This document shows, one piece after another, positions 8,273-16,228 of a stretch of 35,765 bases of DNA (position 1 is the first letter of the stretch; each line of letters starts with the position of its first letter). The translations under genes were made by a program, and so were the position numbers. Source of the DNA: Mesorhizobium sp. (lineage in GTDB: Bacteria; Pseudomonadota; Alphaproteobacteria; Rhizobiales; Rhizobiaceae); NCBI GenBank assembly GCA_004020315.1, contig SAQG01000051.1, positions 1 to 35,765 of the forward strand, written 5' to 3'. Below the pieces are notes generated by a model that was not told the origin of the DNA, made no database searches, and worked only from the letters and a program-made list of their open reading frames with translations.

Positions 8273-8620
8273 ATGCGCGTAACCACCGATCTGTGGGTGT
8301 CGGCCCTGTTGCGCCGGGTTTTTGGCGCTGGCGGCTTCGCCGCCGTGGTCAAGCGCGGCGCGACCGAGGCCGGCGCCGTCTTCGTGCTGGCGCGTGGCCG
8401 CCTGGGCGAGGTTGCTTTGTTTGGACCGGCGCCGCAGACGAGCTACGATTCAGCCAAACCCGACGACCGTTTCTTCAGTCTGCTCGGCGCCGGCGACGAT
8501 GCCGCCATCTTTGACGCGCGACTGGAAAGGGAGAAGAAATTCGATCCCGACATCTGGGTGGTCGAGATCGAGGCCGGCTCTGTTCCCGTCGAGCAGCTTA
8601 TTTCCGTCAAGTCCCTCTAA
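8273..8620 (+). CDS. DUF1491 family protein
   Basis: A 115-residue soluble protein matching the alphaproteobacterial DUF1491 family: RVTTDLWVSALLRRVF at the start, a central AAVVKRGATEAGAVFVLAR, and the closing DPDIWVVEIEAG. Function unknown. The start is the ATG directly before RVTTD, the normal family N-terminus. It follows the peptidoglycan-binding gene on the same strand after 89 bp, so it may share its transcript, and it converges with the DUF2336 gene. Confidence 0.88.
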   Translation: MRVTTDLWVSALLRRVFGAGGFAAVVKRGATEAGAVFVLARGRLGEVALFGPAPQTSYDSAKPDDRFFSLLGAGDDAAIFDARLEREKKFDPDIWVVEIEAGSVPVEQLISVKSL

Positions 8621-8665
8621 CGATAGGCATGAAAACAAAGGCTTAGAGCGTCCGTTTGAATCTCT

Positions 8666-9748
8666 TCAGACGCGACGCGCCCTAGGGCTGGCAGCAGTAT
8701 TGTCGCTGTCCGCTTCGCGGATGTCGGCATTTGCCGCGATGGGTCCGGCATTGCGAATGGCCTTCGACAGCGTCTCGGCTTTCCAGCCGCGCAACCTATC
8801 CAGCGCTGCGTCGCGATGCAGCAGCCGGTAGCGGTCAAGGAAGATGCGGATGGCCTGCGGATGCGAAAACTCTGTGGGATATACGGCGGCGGTGATCAGG
8901 AACGCCCTCTCTTCGCCGAGATCAAGCGCGCGCAGGGCGGCCAGCAGCGACGTGTAGTTTTGGTTCGCGGTGAGCGACCGCGCCGTTGAAAAATCGATCT
9001 CGAGCGCGTTGGCCAGTGCTGTCTGGAAGAACCCGGCGTTGCCGGTCAGCGCCGTCTCGCGCAGTTTGACATAGGTTTCAGCACCGGCGAACGGATTGAC
9101 GGTCGCGCCGCCGCTCTCAGCATCGGCACGCATCATCGACCGCAGCCGGTGCCGTGCATTCTCGGCGGCGCTGGGCATCTGCTGGCTGTCGGACCTGGTC
9201 GCGACGACTTCGGCGCTTTCGGGCCCCGTCTTGGCGATTGCCTCCGGCCGCCGCACGCTCACCAGCGTCGGCTTTTCAAGCGCCCTGATCAGCTGGGCGA
9301 TGGTCGGGTTCAGATCCTTGCGGCGCGCGATGGCGCGCGCATGCGGCAAGCCGTGTCGTCCGATCAGAGCGATGAGATCGATATCGCGGAGCGCGCGCGA
9401 GCGGATGAGCAGCGGCGCGGCAACGTCGACCGGCTCCTCGCAAAGCCGCCGGACCAGCGCAGTGGGGGCATATTCGCATTCGGAAAGGGCGGCGGCGACG
9501 TAGCGGCGCGATTCGATTGACACATCGGCGAAAAGCGGAAGCGTCAGATCCTCAAGTTGCGCGATCTCCCGACGCGAAGGGCGGGTGAGCGAACAGAACG
9601 CCGACACGGCGGCGCGGAACAGCCTTTCGGCCTTTCCCGAGTCAGCCCGTATAGCGATTTGCCTGAAATCCGAAGCTGACACGAAGGATACGCCCGATAC
9701 TCGATACAATCTGGACCATGCTCGACCGGGACTGTGTCGGTTTCGCAT
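8666..9748 (-). CDS. DUF2336 family protein
   Basis: A 360-residue helical protein of the DUF2336 family, seen mainly in alphaproteobacteria; function unknown. Family features are visible at about residues 55-160 (SRREIAQLEDLTLPLF, RRYVAAALSECEYAPTALVRRLCEEPVDVAAPLL, IARRKDLNPTIAQLI), which form HEAT-like helical repeats, and a C-terminal part near residues 225-330. The ATG at 9748 is given, with GAGG only 3 nt upstream; a GTG at 9682 would begin at SASDFRQIAIRAD, nearer the likely domain start, so the first 22 residues are doubtful. The 3' end overlaps a degenerate copy of the dispersed GC-rich hairpin repeat, so the last residues may be repeat-derived. It is divergent from a small gene, with a CtrA-box-like site between. 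Confidence 0.82.
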   Translation of the reverse strand: MRNRHSPGRAWSRLYRVSGVSFVSASDFRQIAIRADSGKAERLFRAAVSAFCSLTRPSRREIAQLEDLTLPLFADVSIESRRYVAAALSECEYAPTALVRRLCEEPVDVAAPLLIRSRALRDIDLIALIGRHGLPHARAIARRKDLNPTIAQLIRALEKPTLVSVRRPEAIAKTGPESAEVVATRSDSQQMPSAAENARHRLRSMMRADAESGGATVNPFAGAETYVKLRETALTGNAGFFQTALANALEIDFSTARSLTANQNYTSLLAALRALDLGEERAFLITAAVYPTEFSHPQAIRIFLDRYRLLHRDAALDRLRGWKAETLSKAIRNAGPIAANADIREADSDNTAASPRARRV

Positions 9749-9805
9749 TTGCCTCGGGTCAGGATTTCCTGACCTCTAGACAAACATCAAATTAGCGGCG
9801 ATCCG

Positions 9806-9821
9806 TTAGCGTTCCGTTAAC
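9806..9821. promoter_or_regulatory. Candidate CtrA box (TTAG-N7-TTAAC)
   Basis: TTAG, seven bases, then TTAAC matches the CtrA consensus TTAA-N7-TTAAC at 8 of 9 positions. It lies in the 143-bp gap between the divergent DUF2336 gene and the small gene at 9892. CtrA is conserved in Rhizobiales; binding here is inference from sequence alone. Confidence 0.45.
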
Positions 9822-9891
9822 CTACTGGCTCCTTAATCAGATTGGAGGCGTTGCGTTGTGCTCCGGGGCAACCGAGAGGAATGCACGAACC

Positions 9892-10107
9892 ATGGGCATG
9901 GTATTGTCTTTCGTGCCGCGAACGGCGGCAACCAATCGAGCAGAACGAAACACCGGAACGCCGGCGGCGGTGATCATTTTCCCCGGCGTCCGCTACGAAC
10001 AACGGCAGTTGACGGGCGAGACGCGGCCAGGCGCCGGTCCGGACAAGCCGGGCTCGTCAGGGACGATGCCGGGGTCTTCGGGGACGATGCCTGTTCCGCA
10101 TCATTAG
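9892..10107 (+). CDS. Small hypothetical protein with repeated tail
   Basis: A 71-residue ORF beginning MGMVLSFVPRTAATNRAERN and containing AAVIIFPGVRYEQR, a short hydrophobic segment reminiscent of small conserved rhizobial hypotheticals; function unknown. GAGAGGA at 9874-9880 lies 11 nt before the ATG, a loose ribosome-binding site. The C-terminus repeats GSSGTMP twice, encoded by a 21-nt tandem duplication (10048-10068 and 10069-10089). The stop codon abuts the tandem hairpin repeats that begin at 10107. It is divergent from the DUF2336 gene. Reality as a gene is likely but not certain. Confidence 0.5.
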   Translation: MGMVLSFVPRTAATNRAERNTGTPAAVIIFPGVRYEQRQLTGETRPGAGPDKPGSSGTMPGSSGTMPVPHH

Positions 10108-10250
10108 AGCGCCGCGCGCCCTGTTGGGCGCGCAAAGGACGCTCTAACACTTGAATGAGCGCCGCGCGCCCTGTTGGGCGCGCAAAGGACGCTCTAACAC
10201 CTTGAATGAGCGCCCCGCTCCCCTGTAGGGCGCGCAAAGGATGGGCCGGA
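10107..10250 (+). repeat. Three tandem copies of a GC-rich hairpin repeat
   Basis: Two near-identical units of 50-51 bp (starting 10107 and 10157) and a third diverged unit (starting 10208) lie head to tail. Each intact unit forms a long imperfect hairpin: outer arms GAGCG and CGCTC, inner arms GCGCGCCC and GGGCGCGC around TGTT, then AAAGGAC and a spacer ending TTGAAT. The same core is found singly at 5242-5256, at about 8645-8683 (minus) and at 18161-18189 (minus), so it is a dispersed intergenic family rather than a local expansion only. It lies between converging genes and could stop transcription from both sides. Confidence 0.85.
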
Positions 10251-10275
10251 AACCGGCGGCATATTTCGGTTGACG

Positions 10276-10824
10276 TCAGTAGTCCTGCAGCTCGCAGGAA
10301 CTCTGCTCGAGAAACCGCGACACGATCGGCTTCCAGCTGTCGTCGGGCACGAACGAGCGGATGACGAACATGCCTTCGTCGATGGACGCCTCGACGAAGA
10401 TTGCCCCTTGCAGTTCCTCGGGAAGATCCTTGCGGATCTCGATCATCTGCGCCGGCGTCAGTACGATACTGTCCAGCACCCTTCCGGTCGCACTGTGGTC
10501 GTTGAAGGAGTAGATGTTATGGCCGCTGCGGTCATAGACCGATACGGACCAGAACGGGACGTTTCCCGGTGCCTTCACCCGCACCATCCCTTCGGACAGA
10601 TCGAACCGGCAAGCAGCCGCATAAAACAGCGGATCGACGGATTTCACCACTGGCGTACCGCCGGCCTCCGCGTCCAGCCTGGTCATCCGATAAAGGTCCG
10701 AGGCCATGGCCAGCCGCGACCAGGCATTACGTTCGGAAAATTCCGGGACGAGCAGCAGCACGATGATGTGTACGATGCCGGCTCCAAGCAGGCCGAGCAA
10801 GATCACGTGCAGCAGCCTACGCAT
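10276..10824 (-). CDS. DUF1254-type envelope protein
   Basis: A 182-residue protein with an N-terminal membrane segment (residues 4-26, LLHVILLGLLGAGIVHIIVLLLV) and a periplasmic domain resembling DUF1254 (RMTRLDAEAGGTPVVKSVDPLFYAAACRFDLSEG broken over residues 46-79, and VPFWSVSVYDRSGHNIYSFND). Function unknown. It overlaps the DUF1214 gene upstream by 8 nt, and the two families are usually found fused or adjacent, so they form a translationally coupled pair. Two cysteines (near residues 72 and 178) could pair in the periplasm. Confidence 0.75.
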   Translation of the reverse strand: MRRLLHVILLGLLGAGIVHIIVLLLVPEFSERNAWSRLAMASDLYRMTRLDAEAGGTPVVKSVDPLFYAAACRFDLSEGMVRVKAPGNVPFWSVSVYDRSGHNIYSFNDHSATGRVLDSIVLTPAQMIEIRKDLPEELQGAIFVEASIDEGMFVIRSFVPDDSWKPIVSRFLEQSSCELQDY

Positions 10825-11401
10825 TGCAGCCGACCTTCACGATCTGTGGCAGCGTGACATCCGAAAGACCCGTACTGCTGGCGATCGGCGTGTCGTAGAA
10901 TGTCAGCACGAGATACATCCGGCCAAAGCCGTCGGAAAGCAGCCAGTTGCCGGGTGCGGGGCGGTTGCTGACGGAAATCACCACGGCATTGTCGGGCTGG
11001 CGCAGCACCTGGTAGGATTGAAGTGCCGCAAGCCTTGACTTGCCGGTCTCGACAACGCCGAGCGTTTGATCGGCGGCATAGAGGGTCCAGAACCGGGCCG
11101 TGGGAAAGCCGCCTTCGATTTCATAGGCGCATTGGCGTTTCAATTGTTCGCCATCGGAATCGCGTTCGGCAATAAAGGACAGGCCTTCCGCCTGCCCGAG
11201 TGCAAGGATACCCTCGCGCGCGACGCGGGCTTTCGAATAAGGATCCGCCGCCTGCGTGCCGATATCGGGGAACGCCGTCCATGGGCCGATCCTGATCGCG
11301 CCGATGCCATCCTGCGTCTTGAGAGCGTACCAGACGCTGCCGCCGCCGCCGACGACGGCTATGGCAAGCGCGAGAAGCGTCAGGAATGCGTTCTTGAGCA
11401 T
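10817..11401 (-). CDS. DUF1214 domain envelope protein
   Basis: A 194-residue protein with a signal-anchor (residues 3-24) and a DUF1214 domain, marked by WTAFPDIGTQAADPYSKARVAREG near residue 40 and the closing NWLLSDGFGRMYLVLTFYDTP. Function unknown; the family often pairs with DUF1254. ATG 11401 (MLKNAFLTLLALAI) is preferred to ATG 11458 because it puts the membrane segment at the N-terminus, although the upstream start has the better AGAGG spacing; the longer form would add 19 residues. It follows the penicillin-binding protein gene by 117 bp on the same strand. Confidence 0.8.
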   Translation of the reverse strand: MLKNAFLTLLALAIAVVGGGGSVWYALKTQDGIGAIRIGPWTAFPDIGTQAADPYSKARVAREGILALGQAEGLSFIAERDSDGEQLKRQCAYEIEGGFPTARFWTLYAADQTLGVVETGKSRLAALQSYQVLRQPDNAVVISVSNRPAPGNWLLSDGFGRMYLVLTFYDTPIASSTGLSDVTLPQIVKVGCNA

Positions 11402-11518
11402 GAAGAGCCGCGGGAAAGAGGGAATGCCGCTCGGGGATATCGCGGGGTAGGGGGCCATGGCAAGCGGACCTCTGTGGAATTGCCGGCGCGAGGGATGACC
11501 TGGAACGTCGTGCCGGCA

Positions 11519-13678
11519 TCAAAGCGCCGACAGGGTCTCTGGCGTGGTCGGCGCCTGGAGGACGGGCGCCGACTGGAACAGCCTTGTGATGTCCCTGAGC
11601 GCCCGCGTGGTTTGGCTGGACAGCACCGGCGGGCGCTCGGCGGCGGCGTCGGCCGCTGCCTGCTCGGCATTCTTCTTTTCCGCTTCCTCGGCCTTGGCGG
11701 CGATCTCTTTGTCGACGAAGGGATGATCAAGACCTGGGATCGGCTTGAGGTCGATATTCTGGTGCGCATAGACCATCAGCCGCTGCCAAACCATCGCCGG
11801 CAGCGAGCCGCCGGTCATGTTGTTGGTCGGGGTGAAGTCGTCATTGCCGAGCCACACGGCAGCCGTGTAGTTGCCGGTGAAGCCGACATACCAGGCGTCG
11901 CGGTAAGATTGCGTGGTGCCGGTCTTGCCGGCCGAAACGATATTGGGAAGGGCAGCGCGCCGCGCCGTGCCCATCACCGGCACCGCCGCCAGCATGGTGT
12001 TCATAGATTTCAGCGCCTGCTCCGAGAGCACACGGCGCGGCGGCGGCGCATCCTTGGCGAAATCGTAAACCACCTCGCCGGTACGGGTGACGAGCTGGGT
12101 GATGCCATGCCGGGAGCCGACAAAGCCGTTCTGGGCGAACACGCTATAGCCTGTCGCCTGGTCCATCACGGTCATGCCCGATGTACCGAGCACCATCGTC
12201 TTGTGTGATTCGAGCGGCGATTCGACGCCCATGGCTTCCGCCATCGCCTTGATCGGCTTGATGCCGAGATGATTCTTGGCCAGCCGCACCGGCACGGTGT
12301 TGACCGATTTGGCCATCGCCGTGATCAGCGTGACCTTGCCGGCGCGTCCGTCATTGTAATTGTGAGGCGACCAGGCACCCCAGGAGATCGGCGCGCCGGA
12401 AACGACGGAGTCCGGCGTGAAGCCGTGCTCCATTGCCGTTGCATAAACATAGGGCTTGAACGATGAGCCGCTCTGGCGCAGCGCCTTGGTGGCACGGTTG
12501 AACTGGCTGGCACCGTAGTCGCGGCCGCCGACGATCGCCCTGACTGCGCCATTGGTTTCGATAACGACCATAGCGCCTTCGGTGACGTTGTATTCCTTGC
12601 CGAACTGGCGGAGATGGAACTCCATCGATTCTTCCGCCGCCTTCTGGATGTTGCCGTCGAAAGTGGTGTGAGCGACCAGCGAATGCTGGCCGGACTTCGC
12701 CGCGATCTTCTTGACCTCTTCGAATGCCCAATCGAGGTAGTAGTCCGGGCTCTTCTGCTCGCCGCGATCGACGATTTCGGCCGGATGCAGCCGCGCCTGC
12801 AGCACCTGACCCTCGCTCATGAAGCCGGCCTCGACTAGGTTGGACAGCACTACATTGGCCCGCGCCCTGGCAGCAGGCAGGTTGATGTGCGGCGCGTATT
12901 TGGTCGGGGCCTTGAACAGGCCGGCCAGCATCGCCGCTTCGGCGAGGTTCACATCCTTGACGCTTTTGCCGAAATAGAAATCGGCGGCCGCTTCGATGCC
13001 AAACGTGCCGCCGCCCATATAGACGCGGTCGAGATAGAGCTGCAGGATCTCCTTCTTCGACAGATTGGCCTCGAGCCACAGCGACAGGAAGGCTTCCTTG
13101 ATCTTGCGCTCCAGTGTCCGTTCATTGGTCAGGAACAGGTTCTTGGCCAGCTGCTGGGTGATGCTCGAGCCGCCCTGCACCACGGAATTCGCCCGCACAT
13201 TCTCGAAGATCGCGCGCGAAAGGCCGAGCGCATCGATGCCGTGGTGATCGAAGAAACGCCGATCCTCGGTGGCCAGCACCGCCTTGATGACTTGGTCGGG
13301 CATCTCGTCGACCGGCACCGAATCACGCTGGATGATGCCGCGCTGGCCGATCTCGTTGCCATAGCGGTCGAGGAACGTGACGGCAAAATCGCCCTGGGCA
13401 CGCCAGTCGCCGGCGGTTTCCTGGAAGGCGGGCAAGGCAAGCGCCAGCATGACGACGATGCCGCCGGCACCGAGCGTGAAACCTTCGCTCAACAGTTCAA
13501 TGATGCCGCGGCGCCAGCCAGAGACGCGGAAGCGCCTGAAAAAAATGGTGGCCGCCTCCCAGAAGCGGCGCGCCTTGAAGCCGATCTCGTAGAGCGAGGA
13601 ATCGAACCACGCATCCGCCGCCAGCAGTCTTGCGGCAATCGGACCCCTTCTCTTGCGTGATTTCAAAGGATTGGCCAT
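11519..13678 (-). CDS. Class A penicillin-binding protein (PBP1A family)
   Basis: A 719-residue bifunctional murein synthase. A short cytoplasmic region and one membrane segment (about residues 68-86) are followed by the GT51 glycosyltransferase domain with catalytic Glu138 in ATEDRRFFDHHG and the QGGSSITQQLAKNLF motif (168-182), then the transpeptidase domain with S405-x-x-K408 (SGSSFKPY), S458-V-N460 and a later KTGTTQSYRDAW. It polymerises and cross-links peptidoglycan in the periplasm. Residues about 665-719 form an Ala/Glu-rich tail. The size suits the shorter alphaproteobacterial PBP1A/1B type; it may not be the organism's only class A PBP, so no symbol is given. DUF1214 and DUF1254 genes follow on the same strand. 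Confidence 0.95.
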   Translation of the reverse strand: MANPLKSRKRRGPIAARLLAADAWFDSSLYEIGFKARRFWEAATIFFRRFRVSGWRRGIIELLSEGFTLGAGGIVVMLALALPAFQETAGDWRAQGDFAVTFLDRYGNEIGQRGIIQRDSVPVDEMPDQVIKAVLATEDRRFFDHHGIDALGLSRAIFENVRANSVVQGGSSITQQLAKNLFLTNERTLERKIKEAFLSLWLEANLSKKEILQLYLDRVYMGGGTFGIEAAADFYFGKSVKDVNLAEAAMLAGLFKAPTKYAPHINLPAARARANVVLSNLVEAGFMSEGQVLQARLHPAEIVDRGEQKSPDYYLDWAFEEVKKIAAKSGQHSLVAHTTFDGNIQKAAEESMEFHLRQFGKEYNVTEGAMVVIETNGAVRAIVGGRDYGASQFNRATKALRQSGSSFKPYVYATAMEHGFTPDSVVSGAPISWGAWSPHNYNDGRAGKVTLITAMAKSVNTVPVRLAKNHLGIKPIKAMAEAMGVESPLESHKTMVLGTSGMTVMDQATGYSVFAQNGFVGSRHGITQLVTRTGEVVYDFAKDAPPPRRVLSEQALKSMNTMLAAVPVMGTARRAALPNIVSAGKTGTTQSYRDAWYVGFTGNYTAAVWLGNDDFTPTNNMTGGSLPAMVWQRLMVYAHQNIDLKPIPGLDHPFVDKEIAAKAEEAEKKNAEQAAADAAAERPPVLSSQTTRALRDITRLFQSAPVLQAPTTPETLSAL

Positions 13679-13847
13679 TCCAAGATCCGGCTGCGGCTAC
13701 GCCTCCCACTGAGAAACTGCTTGCGGGCAATTTCAGGGCGGCACTCCTACCAGACTATTTGTTCATTTTGGCCCCGCTCACAAGGGCGAGGGGACTTTCG
13801 CGGTACAGTTTATTGATATCAGGGTAGGGGCTGCCACTCGCACCTGC

Positions 13848-14486
13848 TTACCGCGCCGCGATAAAGCGCATGAAATGCGCCACGTCGGCATCGCTTGGCT
13901 CCTGGCCGGTGAAACTGCGCAGATAGGCGGCGAGATGACTGACTCTCGCCTCGACCGGTTCCTTGAGGTCGAGCATATAATAGCCGATCTGCATATAATA
14001 GAGCACACGGGCGCGGACGAAGGCATCCTCTTCGTCGTAGCCATGCCGGCGATACATGTCGCGGATCGCGCCCAGTCGGTCATTGTCGGCCTGGTCGATG
14101 GCCCGGCGCACGTCGTCGGAGCGACGCGCCCATTCCCGGATGGCGAAGTCGAGCCTGGGATCGAACAAGCGCTCGTCCGCCCAGCATTCGAACACGTTCA
14201 TGACGCCAATAATGATGCTTTCGGCCGGCCGCTGCGCGTGTTCGACGATCGCCTTGGTGTTGGTGTCCCGCCAATGGTCAAGCAACTGGTCGAGCAGATC
14301 CTGACGGCTCTCGAAATACCAGTAGAAGCTTGAGCGCGAAACGCCGAGCTTCTGGCCGAGCGGCAGCACGCGCACGCTTTCGATGCCGTCCGAAATGAGT
14401 GTCTGAAGCGCAAGATTGATCCAGTCCCAGCGCGTCACCTTGATGTTGCCGGGCGCCGGCTCGTCCTGTGGAGCAATCATGATCAT
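13848..14486 (-). CDS. TetR/AcrR-family regulator
   Basis: A 212-residue regulator. The N-terminal helix-turn-helix spans about residues 15-65 (ALQTLISDGIESVRVLPLGQKLGVSRSSFYWYF in two parts, then ESRQDLLDQLLDHW), clearly TetR-like; the remainder is the helical ligand-binding domain. The ATG at 14486 or 14480 is likely; the longer ORF to 14600 adds residues unlike TetR and covers the candidate operator. The gene is divergent from the MttB-like methyltransferase gene with about 170 bp between them, the usual arrangement of a TetR repressor and its target. The ligand is unknown. Confidence 0.88.
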   Translation of the reverse strand: MIMIAPQDEPAPGNIKVTRWDWINLALQTLISDGIESVRVLPLGQKLGVSRSSFYWYFESRQDLLDQLLDHWRDTNTKAIVEHAQRPAESIIIGVMNVFECWADERLFDPRLDFAIREWARRSDDVRRAIDQADNDRLGAIRDMYRRHGYDEEDAFVRARVLYYMQIGYYMLDLKEPVEARVSHLAAYLRSFTGQEPSDADVAHFMRFIAAR

Positions 14487-14526
14487 GGCCGCACAATAGG
14501 CATGATGGGGAGCTGCATACAACCGT

Positions 14527-14546
14527 ACTGGACACACATGTACAGT
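14527..14546. promoter_or_regulatory. Candidate TetR operator (inverted repeat)
   Basis: ACTGGAC and GTACAGT, six bases apart, form a 20-bp near-palindrome (6 of 7 positions paired) centred on ACATGT, in the gap between the divergent tetR-like and mttB-like genes. Size and symmetry suit a TetR dimer. It is the best palindrome in the gap; binding is inference. Confidence 0.45.
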
Positions 14547-14658
14547 GCAAGTATGCTGTCCGCGTCCAGCGAACTGGGCCGAGCGGCCGGCGCGGGTCAT
14601 CGCGGCTTATCCCTACGATCCGCAAGGCAAGGCAATACGGCAATGAGGAGTATCCGCC

Positions 14659-16212
14659 ATGGTCGATGACGCCGCACGCAACCTCAGGCGCGAACGCAGG
14701 CGCGGACGAATCGGCGAGGCCCGCAGCGAGACCAGCCGCCGGCCGGACTATCGTTCGCTGAAGAATCCATTTCTGCCGCAGCCGATCTTTTCGGCCGACC
14801 AGGTCGCCGCGATTCACGACACGGCGCTACGCGTGCTCGAGGAACTTGGCGTCAAGGTGCTGCTGCCGGAGGCGCGCACCATTCTTGCTCGTGCCGGTGC
14901 GTTGGTCGACGAGGACAGCCAGATGGTGCGCATCGGCCGCGACATCGTCGCGGCGGCGCTGGCCTCGGCGCCGAAATCGATCCGCGTCCATGCCGGCGAC
15001 CGCGCCCGCGACCTGACGCTCGAGCTTGGCTCGATGACGTTCCTGGCGGGATCCGGGGCGCCGAACGTCACCGATCTAGAGCGCGGCCGTCGGCCGGGAA
15101 CGCTAGCCGCCTTCGAGGACCTCATTCGGCTGGTGCAGCATTTCGACGTCCTGCACATGCTGGGGCCATGCATCGAACCGCAGGACATCGACAACCGTTT
15201 CCGCCATTATGCCGTCAACCGAGGTCAGCTGACGCTGTCGGACAAGCTACCGTTCGTCTTCGCGCGCGGCACGCCGCAGGTCGAGGACGGCTTCGAGATG
15301 CTGCGCCTGGCGCGCGGCCTGTCCGAGGACGAATTCCGTTCGGGCGCTCACTGCTACACCGTCATCAACACCAACTCGCCACGCCAGCTCGACATTCCGA
15401 TGGCGCAAGGCATCATCGACTTTGCCAAGGCGGGGCAGGTGTTGATCATCACGCCCTTCTGCCTGGCCGGCGCCATGGCGCCGATCACTGTGGCCGGCGC
15501 GCTGACGCTGCAGCATGCCGAAGCGCTGGCCGGGCTGACGCTGGCCCAGATCGTGCGACCGGGCGCGCCAGTCGTCTATGGTTCCTTCTCCTCCAATGTC
15601 GACATGAAGTCGGGGGCGCCGGCCTTCGGCACGCCGGAGCACGTCAAGGCGACGCTCGGCGCCGGCCAGCTTGCGTGCTTCACCGGTCTTCCCTGGCGGT
15701 CCGGCGGCGGCAGCGCCGCCAACATTTCGGACGCGCAGGCAGCGCACGAAACCCAGTTCGCGCTGTGGGGGTCGGTGCTCGCCGGCGCCACCGTCTGCAT
15801 TCATGCCGCGGGCTGGCTCGAAGGCGGCTTGAGCGTCTCGTTCGAGAAGCTGATCACCGATATCGAGGCGCTGCAGACCATCGCGGAGCTGTGCACGACT
15901 ACGCCAGGCGACGAAGATGCGATTGGCTTCGAGGCCATCGCTGAAGTGCAGCCGGGCGGGCATTTCTTCTCGGCCGGCCACACAATGGCGCGCTACCGCA
16001 CCGCATTCTACGAGCCGCTGGTGGCCGACTGGTCGAATTTCGGCACCTGGACCGAGGCCGGGTCAAGAACCGCGACCGAGCGCGCCACCGGCATCTGGAA
16101 AGGACTGCTGGCCGACTTCCAGCCGCCGGCTTCCGCCACCGCCACATCAGGCGTCCTCGACGAGTTCATAGCGCGGCGCATGGAAGAGGGCGGGGCAGCA
16201 CCGGTGTCGTGA
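14659..16212 (+). CDS. MttB-family methyltransferase (non-pyrrolysine type)
   Basis: A 517-residue protein of the trimethylamine methyltransferase (MttB) superfamily. Typical parts are IHDTALRVLEELGVKVL (about residues 51-67), the central VRPGAPVVYGSFSSNVDMKSG, GLPWRSGGGSAANISDAQ and the C-terminal GHFFSAGHTMARYR. Archaeal MttB reads through an amber codon to insert pyrrolysine; here the frame is open with no in-frame TAG, so it belongs to the larger non-pyrrolysine group, of which one studied member demethylates glycine betaine with a corrinoid protein. No corrinoid-protein gene is next to it. The substrate is therefore unknown, probably a quaternary amine. GAGGAG 8 nt before the ATG gives a strong ribosome-binding site. 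Control by the divergent TetR regulator is likely. Confidence 0.9.
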   Translation: MVDDAARNLRRERRRGRIGEARSETSRRPDYRSLKNPFLPQPIFSADQVAAIHDTALRVLEELGVKVLLPEARTILARAGALVDEDSQMVRIGRDIVAAALASAPKSIRVHAGDRARDLTLELGSMTFLAGSGAPNVTDLERGRRPGTLAAFEDLIRLVQHFDVLHMLGPCIEPQDIDNRFRHYAVNRGQLTLSDKLPFVFARGTPQVEDGFEMLRLARGLSEDEFRSGAHCYTVINTNSPRQLDIPMAQGIIDFAKAGQVLIITPFCLAGAMAPITVAGALTLQHAEALAGLTLAQIVRPGAPVVYGSFSSNVDMKSGAPAFGTPEHVKATLGAGQLACFTGLPWRSGGGSAANISDAQAAHETQFALWGSVLAGATVCIHAAGWLEGGLSVSFEKLITDIEALQTIAELCTTTPGDEDAIGFEAIAEVQPGGHFFSAGHTMARYRTAFYEPLVADWSNFGTWTEAGSRTATERATGIWKGLLADFQPPASATATSGVLDEFIARRMEEGGAAPVS

Positions 16213-16228
16213 GGCGGCTCGGCGCGCG

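Noticed and set aside
10107..10250. CRISPR array
   Set aside because: Units are contiguous with no unique spacers, and each unit is itself a long hairpin; no cas genes are near.
11066..12208. 380-codon plus-strand ORF opposite the PBP and DUF1214 genes
   Set aside because: Low-complexity Arg/Gly-rich translation typical of an antisense frame in GC-rich DNA, and it crosses two real genes.
14659..16212. Pyrrolysine-containing MttB
   Set aside because: The frame is open throughout without an in-frame amber codon, so no pyrrolysine can be encoded.
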